The notes beneath the pieces are model-generated. The model did not search any database, was not told where the DNA came from, and was given only the letters and a program-made list of their open reading frames with translations. 64,000 bases of DNA from Alterisphingorhabdus sp051668705. GTDB lineage: Bacteria; Pseudomonadota; Alphaproteobacteria; Sphingomonadales; Sphingomonadaceae. Shown here piece by piece: positions 27,274 through 35,800 of the stretch (its first letter is position 1; every line of letters begins with the position of its first letter). The position numbers were made by a program, and so were the translations under genes. Where the stretch lies: contig NZ_CP196351.1 in assembly GCF_051668705.1 (NCBI RefSeq), positions 1 to 64,000 on the forward strand, given 5' to 3'.

Positions 27274-27908
27274 TGACTGGTATGTCTGCAAATACTGACC
27301 AGAGGCCACATATTATCGGGCTTACCGGTTCTATCGGCATGGGTAAATCCACGGTGGCAGCGATGTTTGCTGAGGCTGGTATTCCTGTATTCGATGCTGA
27401 TGCAGAGGTTCACCGGCTGCAAAAAAATGATGCCAATATTATCGCTGCTATCGAAACCGCCTTTCCCGGCACCACCGATGATAAAGGGGTGGATCGCGCC
27501 AAGCTCTCTCAGGCGGTGTTGGGCAATAAAGAGGCTATCAAAAGGCTGGAGGCGATTATTCACCCTGCAGTCGGCATGAGCCGCATGCGCTTTCTGGAGG
27601 ATAATAGGAATGCGCCGGTAGTCCTGTTTGATATTCCCTTATTGTTTGAGAAAGGCGGCGCAGACAATGTCGATTCTGTTGTCACAGTATCAGCGCCTGC
27701 CGATGTCCAGCGAGAGCGGGTTTTGGCGCGGCCGAGCATGACGCATGAAAAGCTGGCCCATATATTGGGGTTGCAACTGCCGGATGAGGAAAAGCGTGCC
27801 CGTTCTGACTATATCATCAATACCGGAACAACGTTGCAGGAAACGCGGCAGGATGTGCGAAATTTAATTGCGAAATTGCAACAAAGTCTTGCGGATGAGC
27901 AAGATTAG
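27273..27908 (+). CDS. coaE: dephospho-CoA kinase CoaE
   Basis: Last step of coenzyme A synthesis, phosphorylating the 3'-OH of dephospho-CoA. 211 residues. P-loop GLTGSIGMGKSTVAAMF near residue 13, catalytic-site DADAEVHRLQ, and FDIPLLFEKG in the lid region. The start codon shares one base with the aroE stop. ATG at 27282 is an alternative that would remove three residues. Confidence 0.94.
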   Translation: MTGMSANTDQRPHIIGLTGSIGMGKSTVAAMFAEAGIPVFDADAEVHRLQKNDANIIAAIETAFPGTTDDKGVDRAKLSQAVLGNKEAIKRLEAIIHPAVGMSRMRFLEDNRNAPVVLFDIPLLFEKGGADNVDSVVTVSAPADVQRERVLARPSMTHEKLAHILGLQLPDEEKRARSDYIINTGTTLQETRQDVRNLIAKLQQSLADEQD

Positions 27909-27923
27909 GACAATATAAAAAAC

Positions 27924-28685
27924 ATGAGAGAAATTGTTTTCGACACGGAAACAACCGGTTTTGACCCCGGCCTTAATGGCGGTGACAGAATGGTTGAAAT
28001 TGGCTGCATTGAGATGATCGACCGAGTAGAAACCGGGCGGACCTATCACTGCTATTTCAACCCACAAAAGGCGATGCCACAAGGAGCCTTTGAGGTTCAT
28101 GGGCTGTCTGATCAATTCCTATCAGACAAGCCGTTATTTGCTGCCAAAGCGCAAGAACTTGTCGAATTTCTGGGCGATGCCAATCTGGTGGCGCATAATG
28201 CGAGTTTTGATTTCAAATTCCTCAACGCAGAGCTGGAATGGGCAGGTGTAAAGCCTATCAGCTATGACCGGATGGTTGATACGCTGGCGATTGCGCGGTC
28301 CAAACATCCCGGCGCTCAGGCATCGCTGGACGCTTTATGTACACGCTATGGTGTCGACCGCAGTCAGCGGGTAAAACACGGCGCATTGCTTGATGCAGAG
28401 CTGCTGACCCAAGTGTATATTGAGCTTACAGGCGGCCGCCAAATAGGTTTGGGCCTAGATAATGATGTTAAGGGTGATGGCGCAGAATCATCTACTGGCA
28501 GCATGAATGCATATGCCGCCAACCGGATCTTTCGTGAACCACGGCGGTTTCGGCCCAGTGATGATGAATTGGCGGCACATGGTGAATTTATCAAAGCTAT
28601 TGATAACCCGGCCTGGCACAAGCTGGCTGCGCATCACCGGTTGGCAAATGCGTCTGAAACCGTCCCGCCGATCAATAAGAATTAA
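27924..28685 (+). CDS. dnaQ: DNA polymerase III epsilon subunit (3'-5' exonuclease)
   Basis: Proofreading exonuclease of the replicative polymerase, 253 residues. ExoI motif VFDTETTGFDP (near 5), ExoII HNASFDFKFLNAE (near 92) and ExoIII KHGALLDAELL (near 151) carry the DEDDh catalytic set. A C-terminal tail of about 75 residues would contact the alpha subunit. It lies 15 bases after coaE and is followed by a strong hairpin at 28689. Confidence 0.94.
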   Translation: MREIVFDTETTGFDPGLNGGDRMVEIGCIEMIDRVETGRTYHCYFNPQKAMPQGAFEVHGLSDQFLSDKPLFAAKAQELVEFLGDANLVAHNASFDFKFLNAELEWAGVKPISYDRMVDTLAIARSKHPGAQASLDALCTRYGVDRSQRVKHGALLDAELLTQVYIELTGGRQIGLGLDNDVKGDGAESSTGSMNAYAANRIFREPRRFRPSDDELAAHGEFIKAIDNPAWHKLAAHHRLANASETVPPINKN

Positions 28686-28688
28686 ACC

Positions 28689-28719
28689 AATGTGCCGGAA
28701 TATGAAGATCCGGCACATT
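28689..28719 (+). repeat. perfect 11-bp inverted repeat between dnaQ and hpf
   Basis: AATGTGCCGGA and TCCGGCACATT pair exactly around a 9-nt loop just after the dnaQ stop. No T run follows on either strand, so it may protect the upstream mRNA end, be a Rho-assisted terminator, or act as an operator for hpf. Confidence 0.7.
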
Positions 28720-28754
28720 GATCGTAACATGCACATAGAAAAAGGAGCCTAGCC

Positions 28755-29336
28755 ATGGAAATTCGCGTCTCAGGTCATCAAATAGAGATTGGGCAGGCAC
28801 TACAACAGCATGTCTCTGACCGTTTAACAGCCATTATCAGCAAATATTTTGATCGTGCCATTTCAGCGCATGTCACTGTTGGTCGGGGCCCGCATGACAG
28901 TTTTAATGCCGATATTGTGATGCATGTGATGCAGGGCCTGATTCTCAAAGGGTCAAGCAATGCGCAAGAGGCCCATCCATCTTTTGACAAAGCAGCCGAC
29001 AAAATCGAAAAACAGCTGCGCCGCTATATGCGCCGTTTGAAAGATCGGCATGAGAAAATGCAGCATGCGCTGAAGGAAGAAGAGGCGGCCTATACCGTTT
29101 TTCAATCAGCCCCCGAGGTTGAAGAAAGTGTTGCAGAAGAAGAGGTTACCGATGCGCCTCTCATTATTGCAGAGACTCGCGTTGATATACCCGAAGCCAG
29201 CGTTTCCGATGCTGTGATGATGCTAGATTTGCGCGACACAGCAGCATTATTTTTCAAAAATGCTGGAACTGGCGTCCATAATATGGTTTACCGCCGCGCG
29301 GATGGCTCCATTGGGTGGGTAGAACCCCAGCAATAG
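28755..29336 (+). CDS. hpf: ribosome hibernation-promoting factor, long form
   Basis: Binds the 30S subunit and drives formation of inactive 100S ribosome dimers in stationary phase. 193 residues, the long-form length. N-terminal RaiA domain (EIRVSGHQIEIGQALQQHV, to about 105), a Glu-rich linker, and a C-terminal dimerisation domain (SVSDAVMMLDLRDTAALFF, near 152-170). AAAAAGGAG precedes the ATG. ptsN follows, the common hpf-ptsN arrangement of proteobacteria. Confidence 0.95.
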   Translation: MEIRVSGHQIEIGQALQQHVSDRLTAIISKYFDRAISAHVTVGRGPHDSFNADIVMHVMQGLILKGSSNAQEAHPSFDKAADKIEKQLRRYMRRLKDRHEKMQHALKEEEAAYTVFQSAPEVEESVAEEEVTDAPLIIAETRVDIPEASVSDAVMMLDLRDTAALFFKNAGTGVHNMVYRRADGSIGWVEPQQ

Positions 29337-29369
29337 ACCAACCCGCTTAATTTGAAGCGCCGGATAAAA

Positions 29370-29465
29370 GCCTCTCGCTTTGCTGTAATGGGAGTTGCAG
29401 CCAGCTGGTGAAGGCGGTGCGGATAATCAATCGAGGAGAGGCCTAACGCGGTCAGGCAGACCGTG
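29370..29465 (+). promoter_or_regulatory. structured leader upstream of ptsN
   Basis: Three stems can be drawn: an outer GCCTCTC/GAGAGGC (29370-29376 with 29436-29442), enclosing a 7-bp hairpin GCTGTAA/TTGCAGC with loop TGGGAG (29382-29401), then a 7-bp hairpin CGCGGTC/GACCGTG with loop AGGCA (29447-29465) ending 11 bases before the ptsN ATG. The last stem abuts the GGGTG that could serve as ribosome site. It fits a regulatory RNA leader or a small RNA; no known riboswitch class was recognised. Confidence 0.35.
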
Positions 29466-29476
29466 GGTGTAGAATT

Positions 29477-29950
29477 ATGTTTGCGACGGACTATTTCGAT
29501 GCGATTTCCGAGGATGCTGTTTCTACAGCCGTGCGGATCTCTGATAAACCAGCCCTGATTTCCTTTTTGTCAGAACAGTTTTCGCGCAATTACGGGCTTG
29601 ATCCGATAGTGTGTGAAGCAACTTTGACAGAACGCGAGACTTTGGGATCGACCGGCTTTGGCCGCGGGATTGCTATTCCACATGGTCGCATTTCCGGCAT
29701 TTCCGCGCCTGTCAGCGTGATTGTGCAATTGCAGCACCCTGTCGATTATGGTGCGGTCGATGCGCAGCCTGTTGATCTGGTCTGGGCGCTATTATCTCCA
29801 GAAACCCAAGGCGCTTCGCATTTAAAAGCTCTGGCCTATGTTTCGCGCATGTTGCGCAAAGAATCGCTGGTGCAACAATTGCGCGGTGCTTCCAATGCCA
29901 GCACAGCTTATGCATTGGTCAGCGAACAATTGCGGCAAAACGCAGCCTGA
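29477..29950 (+). CDS. ptsN: PTS IIA-like nitrogen regulatory protein PtsN (EIIA-Ntr)
   Basis: Phosphocarrier of the nitrogen-PTS (PtsP-NPr-EIIANtr), a regulator of potassium, nitrogen and envelope stress responses. 157 residues. The phosphorylated His lies in GFGRGIAIPHGRISG near residue 72; ALLSPETQGASHLKALAYVSRML is the conserved C-terminal half. Follows hpf by 140 bases that hold a structured leader. Confidence 0.93.
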   Translation: MFATDYFDAISEDAVSTAVRISDKPALISFLSEQFSRNYGLDPIVCEATLTERETLGSTGFGRGIAIPHGRISGISAPVSVIVQLQHPVDYGAVDAQPVDLVWALLSPETQGASHLKALAYVSRMLRKESLVQQLRGASNASTAYALVSEQLRQNAA

Positions 29951-29951
29951 T

Positions 29952-30431
29952 ATGGTTGAGGGTGGGAACGAAAAGCACGCAGACGCCACGGGGGCAGAAG
30001 CGCATTACCGTGCTTTGGAATCACTCTATGCAAAGGCACCAGTCAATCGCTATTTCGAATCGCACCTGTCAGTAACCGGAAAGGGAAAGGCGGAGATTCG
30101 CTTTTTGGTGAACCCTGAATTGTTCCATGCCGCTGGGGCTGCGCATGGCACGCTTTATTTCAAAATGCTGGACGATGCGGCCTTTTATGCCGCCAATTCA
30201 CTGGTGACCGACCATTATTTGCTGACAACCGCTTTCAACCTGCATTTTACCAAGCCAGTCAGAGAGGGAGAGTTGATTGCCATGGGCCATTGGGTCAGTG
30301 GCAAGAAACGCATATTGGTTGCAGAATCACGCTTAATCGATAGCGAAGGCGATGAAATAGCGCGTGGCACGGGCACATTCATGCGATCGAGAATCGCGTT
30401 GAGCGGCCTACCCGGCTATCAAAACCTCTAG
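29952..30431 (+). CDS. PaaI-type hotdog-fold thioesterase
   Basis: Predicted acyl-CoA thioesterase of 159 residues. HAAGAAHGTLYFKMLDDAAFYAANSL is the hotdog helix with the family's HG-x-x-x pattern, and ATG at 29952 lies 1 base after the ptsN stop. The frame is open further upstream inside ptsN but without coding support. Substrate unknown. Confidence 0.85.
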   Translation: MVEGGNEKHADATGAEAHYRALESLYAKAPVNRYFESHLSVTGKGKAEIRFLVNPELFHAAGAAHGTLYFKMLDDAAFYAANSLVTDHYLLTTAFNLHFTKPVREGELIAMGHWVSGKKRILVAESRLIDSEGDEIARGTGTFMRSRIALSGLPGYQNL

Positions 30432-30444
30432 CTACGGACAGACC

Positions 30445-30792
30445 ATGGCATTGGAACCACGCTTAAATGCCGCTGTAAAAATCCGCGCTATGCGGCAAAT
30501 GACAGAGCAACAAGGTGGCTTTGCAACAGTGATTCGCAAAGGTGATGAAACATCCGGGGCGATATTGGTACAATGGCTAAGAAATGGCAGAATTCCTGTC
30601 CTTTTTGAGCAAATGCCCAGTTTTGATGAACCTGGAAAATGGGCCATAATCCAAGAACAAGATATTGAAAATAAAGAGAAATACTCCGATTATCTTGATC
30701 GGCGCTGGCAAAGAGACAGTGATATTTGGGTAATTGAACTGGATATCGCAGATGAAAAACGGCTCGTCGGACTATTGGAGCATTTTCGTTGA
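30445..30792 (+). CDS. DUF1491 family protein
   Basis: 115-residue protein of a family confined mainly to alphaproteobacteria and of unknown function. LEPRLNAAVKIRAMRQMTEQQGGFATVIRKGD and YLDRRWQRDSDIWVIELDI are the conserved parts. No signal peptide or membrane segment. It starts 13 bases after the thioesterase gene, so the two are probably cotranscribed. Confidence 0.87.
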   Translation: MALEPRLNAAVKIRAMRQMTEQQGGFATVIRKGDETSGAILVQWLRNGRIPVLFEQMPSFDEPGKWAIIQEQDIENKEKYSDYLDRRWQRDSDIWVIELDIADEKRLVGLLEHFR

Positions 30793-31024
30793 CTTACCAT
30801 GTGTGAACCGTATTTGGGCTCTCATTGATAATACGTAGGCAATCCGCCTGTTGGGCAAGAACGTCCACAGGCTATACCAGAATTTGGGTATATGTGATGA
30901 GCGCGCAGACGGAGAACAGAACAGAGTAGTGCATTCCCATTCGGCATTTTATGTCATGGGCTTCCAGATTAGGATGAATATCTATCACTTCGCTGCGTCG
31001 GTTAACCGCAATATTTGTTAAAAT

Positions 31025-31747
31025 ATGAGCAAAGTTCTTAAAGCCGCGAGTGCGGTCGCTATCGCTGCGTCGACACTCTCAATTCTGGCTAATTCGGATG
31101 CCGGTCTGGCATTCCAGCAGTCAGCACAGGCAGGCCTGATTCCTGTCGAAGAGGCTGCGCAATCGCAAAACACGGCAACACCGGTTGCTGATAATCAACA
31201 GACTAATCAAGATACGCCCAGCCAATCAGGCGGCGTTACATTTGTCGAAGGCGAAGTCGTACAAGCGCTTCCTGAAGACTATGTTGAGCGCAGCGAAGAA
31301 GAGCTGGCGCAAGAACCTGAAGCTGAAAACACTGCTGCGTCGCTGCGTGAGCTGGTCAGCCTGCAAAATGGCGCGGTTGAGCTGAGTGAAGAGATGCGCT
31401 GTCTGGCCGGCGCGGTATATTTTGAATCAAAGGGTGAACCTTTATTGGGTCAGCTAGCGGTTGCCAAAGTGGTCATCAACCGCGCGAAATCGTCACGTTT
31501 TCCGAACAGCTATTGCGGTGTTGTTTATCAGAAACGGCAATTTTCTTTTGTCCGTGGCGGAAGAATGCCTCGGATCCGCACAGGCACACGTGCTTGGCGT
31601 AATGCCAAAGCTATCGCCCAGATTGCTGATCAACAAGCCTGGTCAACCCCTGTAGACAATGCCTTGTTCTTCCATGCCCGCCGTATCTCGCCAAGATGGC
31701 GTCTGACACGTGTTGGTACTGTCGGGAATCATGTTTTTTACCGATAA
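31025..31747 (+). CDS. SleB-type cell wall hydrolase
   Basis: Secreted peptidoglycan hydrolase of the SleB/Hydrolase_2 family, 240 residues. Signal-like N-terminus (residues 1-30), then a Gln/Glu/Pro-rich linker to about 120, then the catalytic domain: CLAGAVYFESKGEPLLGQLAV with the catalytic Glu near residue 138, VVINRAKSSRFPNSYCGVVY, and HARRISPRWRLTRV. Expected to act as a lytic transglycosylase in wall remodelling. Upstream is 232 bases without a gene; a strong terminator follows. Confidence 0.9.
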   Translation: MSKVLKAASAVAIAASTLSILANSDAGLAFQQSAQAGLIPVEEAAQSQNTATPVADNQQTNQDTPSQSGGVTFVEGEVVQALPEDYVERSEEELAQEPEAENTAASLRELVSLQNGAVELSEEMRCLAGAVYFESKGEPLLGQLAVAKVVINRAKSSRFPNSYCGVVYQKRQFSFVRGGRMPRIRTGTRAWRNAKAIAQIADQQAWSTPVDNALFFHARRISPRWRLTRVGTVGNHVFYR

Positions 31748-31790
31748 AATGCGATCATCATATCGGTGATCAAAAGATAGAACATATGTT

Positions 31791-31832
31791 AAAGGCCCCC
31801 GTTCAGTCCAATGAGCAGGGGCCTTTGTTTTG
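31791..31832 (+). terminator. Rho-independent terminator (bidirectional candidate)
   Basis: AAAGGCCCC / GGGGCCTTT with an 18-nt loop, followed by TTTGTTTTG on the plus strand. It lies between the convergent cell wall hydrolase and dapD genes and can serve both. Confidence 0.8.
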
Positions 31833-31870
31833 CTTGGTTGGCCGATATAGGGCCATCTGATTATACTGAC

Positions 31871-32716
31871 TTAATCGCGCAACAATTCATTGATGCCGGT
31901 TTTGGAGCGTGTTTGCGCGTCGACGGTTTTGACGATAACCGCACAATATAATGATGGGCCGGGCGTGCCATCGGGCAAGGCTTTGCCGGGCAAAGCGCCG
32001 GGAACCACGACGGCATATGGCGGGACAGAACCGCGATGGACTTCACCTGTTGCACGGTCAATGATTTTGGTCGATGCGCCCAGATAGACGCCCATTGATA
32101 AGACGGCGCCCTCACCCACACGTACACCTTCGGCCACTTCTGCGCGTGCGCCGATAAAGGCACCATCTTCGATGATGACAGGGCCAGCCTGTAATGGCTC
32201 CAACACTCCGCCAATGCCTGCGCCGCCAGAGATATGAACGTTTTTGCCGATCTGGGCACAACTGCCAACGGTTGCCCATGTATCAACCATGGTGCCTTCA
32301 TCTACATAGGCACCGATATTGATAAAGCTGGGCATCAACACAGCGCCCTTGCCAATAAAGGAGCCGGCACGCGCTACAGCGCCGGGCACAACACGAAAAC
32401 CGGCATCGCGGAAGCTGTTTTCGCTCCAACCTTCAAATTTTGATGGCACTTTGTCATAGGCCGGCGCTCCGGCTGATCCAGCTTGCATCACATCATTGTC
32501 ATTGAGGCGGAAAGAGAGCAACACAGCCTTTTTCAGCCATTGATTGACCTGCCAGTCTCCACCTATCTTTTCCGCAACACGGGCTTCGCCTGAATCGAGC
32601 AGTGCCAGTGCTTCATTGACGCCATCGCGAACCGCACCCTGTGTGCTATGGCCTAGCGTATCGCGGGCATCCCATGCCGCATTGATGGTGCTTTGAAGAT
32701 CGTTTGAGGTCATCAT
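31871..32716 (-). CDS. dapD: 2,3,4,5-tetrahydropyridine-2,6-dicarboxylate N-succinyltransferase
   Basis: Succinylase step of lysine and diaminopimelate synthesis, supplying peptidoglycan. 281 residues, trimeric left-handed beta helix. Hexapeptide repeats run from about residue 105 (GSFIGKGAVLMPSFINIGAY, EGVRVGEGAVLSMGVYLGAS). The substrate-loop region RVVPGAVAR precedes them. The frame is open to 32773; ATG at 32716 gives the normal family length (MMTSNDLQSTINAAW), though its ribosome site is weak. Confidence 0.94.
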   Translation of the reverse strand: MMTSNDLQSTINAAWDARDTLGHSTQGAVRDGVNEALALLDSGEARVAEKIGGDWQVNQWLKKAVLLSFRLNDNDVMQAGSAGAPAYDKVPSKFEGWSENSFRDAGFRVVPGAVARAGSFIGKGAVLMPSFINIGAYVDEGTMVDTWATVGSCAQIGKNVHISGGAGIGGVLEPLQAGPVIIEDGAFIGARAEVAEGVRVGEGAVLSMGVYLGASTKIIDRATGEVHRGSVPPYAVVVPGALPGKALPDGTPGPSLYCAVIVKTVDAQTRSKTGINELLRD

Positions 32717-32862
32717 TGAGTCTTTCTTTGGTTTTGGCTTTGGTGCTGGCTGCTCCTCGCGATTGAGGTGCATGAATCTATAGATTGCTAGCTAATGGCT
32801 TCTCATCAAACTGCAAGGGCTGCAATATCTGCTTTGCCATATCATGATAGCGATCAAAGCCA

Positions 32863-33531
32863 TTAAAACATTGCATGAATAGTATCTAATGCCTGCTCAA
32901 TGCTATTGGCGGTAAGATCAATATGGTCATCATGGTGATCATGCGCCCCCAATTCCGCGCCATTATTGATCCATATTGTCGCCATGCCCATCTGGTTTGC
33001 TGGCTTTAAATTGCGGGCCATATCCTCAAAAAATACGGATTCTTCCGGCACGATGCCAAAACTGTCTAGCATTGATGTATAGGCACTGGCTTCCGGCTTG
33101 GGTTGATAGCCAGTGGCATGGATATCATGCACATCTGTAAACAGACCATCCAGCCCAAGCCTGGCCAGCACCTTTTGCGCATAGGGCGCATCGGCATTGG
33201 TAAAAATATATTTTTCGCCCGGCAGGGCCGCAATTTGCGCTGCTAATTCGGGTTGTGGTTTTATGGCTGACAGATCGACATCATGCACAAAATCAAGAAA
33301 ATGATGCGGCTCGACATCATGAAAACGCATCAGACCGGCAAGCGTGGTGCCATGATCGCGGAAATAGTCTTTTTGAACAATGCGCGCTTGCGGCAAATCA
33401 ACATTGAGCAGATTTGCGATAAACTCGCCCATTTTGGCATCAATTTTGTCAAATATGGCCAGTCTGGGGTGGTATAAGGTGTTGTCCAGATCAAAGATCC
33501 AGTTTCGGCGCGATTGAAAGAGAGTATCCAT
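32863..33531 (-). CDS. HAD-family pyrimidine 5'-nucleotidase
   Basis: Predicted phosphatase of 222 residues acting on pyrimidine nucleoside monophosphates (SDT1/PhoE-like group). FDLDNTLYHP (near 12) holds the catalytic Asp pair, KYIFTNADAPYAQKVL the second HAD motif and VFFEDMARNLKPANQMG the acidic motif. A His/Asp-rich loop (GAHDHHDDH, near 195-203) near the C-terminus is unusual. ATG at 33531 is preferred (GGCGAGG upstream) to the longer open frame at 33567. Confidence 0.85.
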   Translation of the reverse strand: MDTLFQSRRNWIFDLDNTLYHPRLAIFDKIDAKMGEFIANLLNVDLPQARIVQKDYFRDHGTTLAGLMRFHDVEPHHFLDFVHDVDLSAIKPQPELAAQIAALPGEKYIFTNADAPYAQKVLARLGLDGLFTDVHDIHATGYQPKPEASAYTSMLDSFGIVPEESVFFEDMARNLKPANQMGMATIWINNGAELGAHDHHDDHIDLTANSIEQALDTIHAMF

Positions 33532-33583
33532 ATCCTCGCCTCTATGATGCGTGCTGCAATATCGCAATGCTTGTCATTGGCAA

Positions 33584-34783
33584 TCAGGCGGCCAGCTCGA
33601 CTGCGCTTGGGCACGTCTGCTGCCACTCCGCCAGTACAGAGGTATCCTGCTCCTGCTTCTCCCATATCTCTTTTAAGGATAAGGTGTGCTGCGGATCAAT
33701 TTGCCACAAAGCCCATATGGCCGCGCCGCGCACCATCGCACTTTCATCTGTTAGCAATAATGTCAGGTCTGGCAGCAGTGTGTGGTTGCCGCTATTTCCA
33801 GCGGCGATACATGCGTTGCGCACCATGCGGTTGCGCCCGATACGTTTAATTGCTGATCCAGCAAAAACCACTTCAAAGTCACTTTTGGTCAGCGTCAACA
33901 GGCTGTGCAAATCGGGCAGAACAAATTCTGCACGCGGCAGGAATGCGCGGTTTCTTTGTGCGGAATCGGCAAATTTGTTCCATGGGCAGATGGCCAGACA
34001 ATCATCACAGCCATAAACCCGATTGCCCATAGGTTTGCGCAAATGATGCGCGATAGGACCATCATGCTCAATAGTAAGGTAAGAGATACACTTGCGCGCA
34101 TCCAACCGATATGGTTCGATAAAGGCCGAGGTAGGGCAGATGCTTTGACAGGCCGTGCAACTGCCGCAACGGTCTTGGCCCGCCGGATCTGCAGGCAATT
34201 CCAAATTGGTATAAATTGCACCCAGAAATAACCAGCTGCCGTGGCTTTTGCTGACCAGATTGCTGTGTTTTCCTTGCCAACCCAGTCCGGACATTTGCGC
34301 CAAAGGCTTTTCCATCACTGGCGCAGTATCAACAAAAACCTTTATCTGCGGCGAACCTTTTCCAAGGCTTTTAGATGGGAGTCGCGCTTCATTTTCCACT
34401 ATCCACCTTGCCAGAGTCTTGAGCGCTTTTTTGACCCATTTGTGATAATCACCGCCCTGCGCATAGACCGAGAACAGGCCATTATCCTGCTTATGAATAT
34501 CGCCTAGTGGATCATGCGGCGGGGCGTAGCTCATACCCAACATAATCACTGAACGAACATCACTCCATAATGTTTGTGGGTGCGCACGCTGATCAGCACG
34601 GTTTTCCATCCAGACCATATCGCCATGGCACCCGTCATTCAGCCATTGTTGCAAACGTTTGCCAATTGATGGGTCAAGATTTGCTGGAGCAATGCCGATA
34701 TCAGCAAAGCCTATGGCTTTGGCTTGTGCGGTTAAAGCATCTCTAAATTCGCTGGCGCTTAACTTTTTATTGCGGTCTGCCAC
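33584..34783 (-). CDS. queG: epoxyqueuosine reductase QueG
   Basis: Cobalamin- and iron-sulfur-dependent reduction of epoxyqueuosine to queuosine in tRNA anticodons. 399 residues. Two [4Fe-4S] motifs near residues 195-255: CGSCTACQSICPTSAF and CDDCLAICPW. N-terminal B12-binding region has WMENRADQRAHPQTLW. A C-terminal HEAT-like tail (AMVRGAAIWALWQID) is present. GTG start at 34783. Confidence 0.94.
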   Translation of the reverse strand: MADRNKKLSASEFRDALTAQAKAIGFADIGIAPANLDPSIGKRLQQWLNDGCHGDMVWMENRADQRAHPQTLWSDVRSVIMLGMSYAPPHDPLGDIHKQDNGLFSVYAQGGDYHKWVKKALKTLARWIVENEARLPSKSLGKGSPQIKVFVDTAPVMEKPLAQMSGLGWQGKHSNLVSKSHGSWLFLGAIYTNLELPADPAGQDRCGSCTACQSICPTSAFIEPYRLDARKCISYLTIEHDGPIAHHLRKPMGNRVYGCDDCLAICPWNKFADSAQRNRAFLPRAEFVLPDLHSLLTLTKSDFEVVFAGSAIKRIGRNRMVRNACIAAGNSGNHTLLPDLTLLLTDESAMVRGAAIWALWQIDPQHTLSLKEIWEKQEQDTSVLAEWQQTCPSAVELAA

Positions 34784-34864
34784 GCTAGAGCGCTATCGCA
34801 GGGTAAAGACGTGCTGTCATATGAGCCTTCAGCATGACCAGAAAAGTTTTCAGGAGAGCGTTCA

Positions 34865-35800
34865 TTGCCAGACTATGCCATTGAGGCGCGCGGTCTTGTC
34901 AAGAATTTTGATGATTTTCGCGCCGTTGACGGAATTGATCTGACGGTCGAGCAAGGCAGTATCATGGGCATTTTGGGCCCAAATGGTGCTGGCAAAACCA
35001 CGACTTTACGGATGATATTGGGCATTATTGAGCCTGATGCTGGTATGTGCCGCTTATTGGGGCATGAACGGCCTTTGTCTGTTGCACATATGGTTGGCTA
35101 TTTGCCAGAAGAACGCGGCCTTTATCCGGCGATGAAATCCTATGATGCCATTGCGTTTATGGGGGCATTGCGCGGTCTGCCGCTGGCTGAAGGGCGCAAG
35201 CGTGGCCGTGAACTGTTGGAAGAGGCTGGTTTGAGCCATGCCATTGATAAAGAAGTGCGGATGCTCTCCAAAGGCATGGCGCAGACAGTGCAGCTTTTGG
35301 GCACCATTGTACATCAGCCCCAATTGATCATTCTTGATGAGCCGTTTTCCGGACTTGATGCCTTGAACCAGCAAAAACTTGAGGGCTTGATCCGTGCTCA
35401 GGCCGAAAGCGGCGTAACTGTGATCTTTTCCACCCATGTTATCGCCCATGCCGAGCGTCTATGCGAAGATGTGGCGATTATTGCGGGCGGTAAAGTGCCC
35501 TTTGCTGGTAAAGTTAGCGACGCGCGTGACCGGTTGCGGCCTCAGGTACGGCTGGAGACGCGCTCGCGCGATGGTGAATGGCGCAAAGCGCTGCCTGATG
35601 AAGCGCAGGCAGAAGGCCGCTATTGGAATTTCACATTGCCCGAAACCGGTGTTGAGCCACTGCTCAAGGCGTTGATAGACGGAAATGCCGGTATAGAATC
35701 GCTGGCTATCGAACGGCCAGGTTTGCATGATGCCTTTGTCGCTATTGCTGGTGAGGCAGCGGCTGCGCAAATGGATCAGCCAGAAGGGGATGAGGCATGA
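34865..35800 (+). CDS. ABC transporter ATP-binding protein (NatA-type)
   Basis: ATPase of an export-type ABC system, 311 residues. Walker A GPNGAGKTTTLRM near 39-50, signature region MLSKGMAQTVQLL (a variant LSGGQ), Walker B LIILDEPFSGLDALNQQ, and a DUF4162-type C-terminal extension after about 215. The start is TTG at 34865, supported by AGGAG 10 bases upstream. Its stop overlaps the permease ATG by 4 bases. Divergent from queG; the 81-bp gap must hold both promoters. Confidence 0.92.
   Translation: MPDYAIEARGLVKNFDDFRAVDGIDLTVEQGSIMGILGPNGAGKTTTLRMILGIIEPDAGMCRLLGHERPLSVAHMVGYLPEERGLYPAMKSYDAIAFMGALRGLPLAEGRKRGRELLEEAGLSHAIDKEVRMLSKGMAQTVQLLGTIVHQPQLIILDEPFSGLDALNQQKLEGLIRAQAESGVTVIFSTHVIAHAERLCEDVAIIAGGKVPFAGKVSDARDRLRPQVRLETRSRDGEWRKALPDEAQAEGRYWNFTLPETGVEPLLKALIDGNAGIESLAIERPGLHDAFVAIAGEAAAAQMDQPEGDEA

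Noticed and set aside
29337..29476. tRNA gene in the hpf-ptsN gap
   Set aside because: The hairpins do not fit a cloverleaf and no T-loop or CCA-type end is seen.
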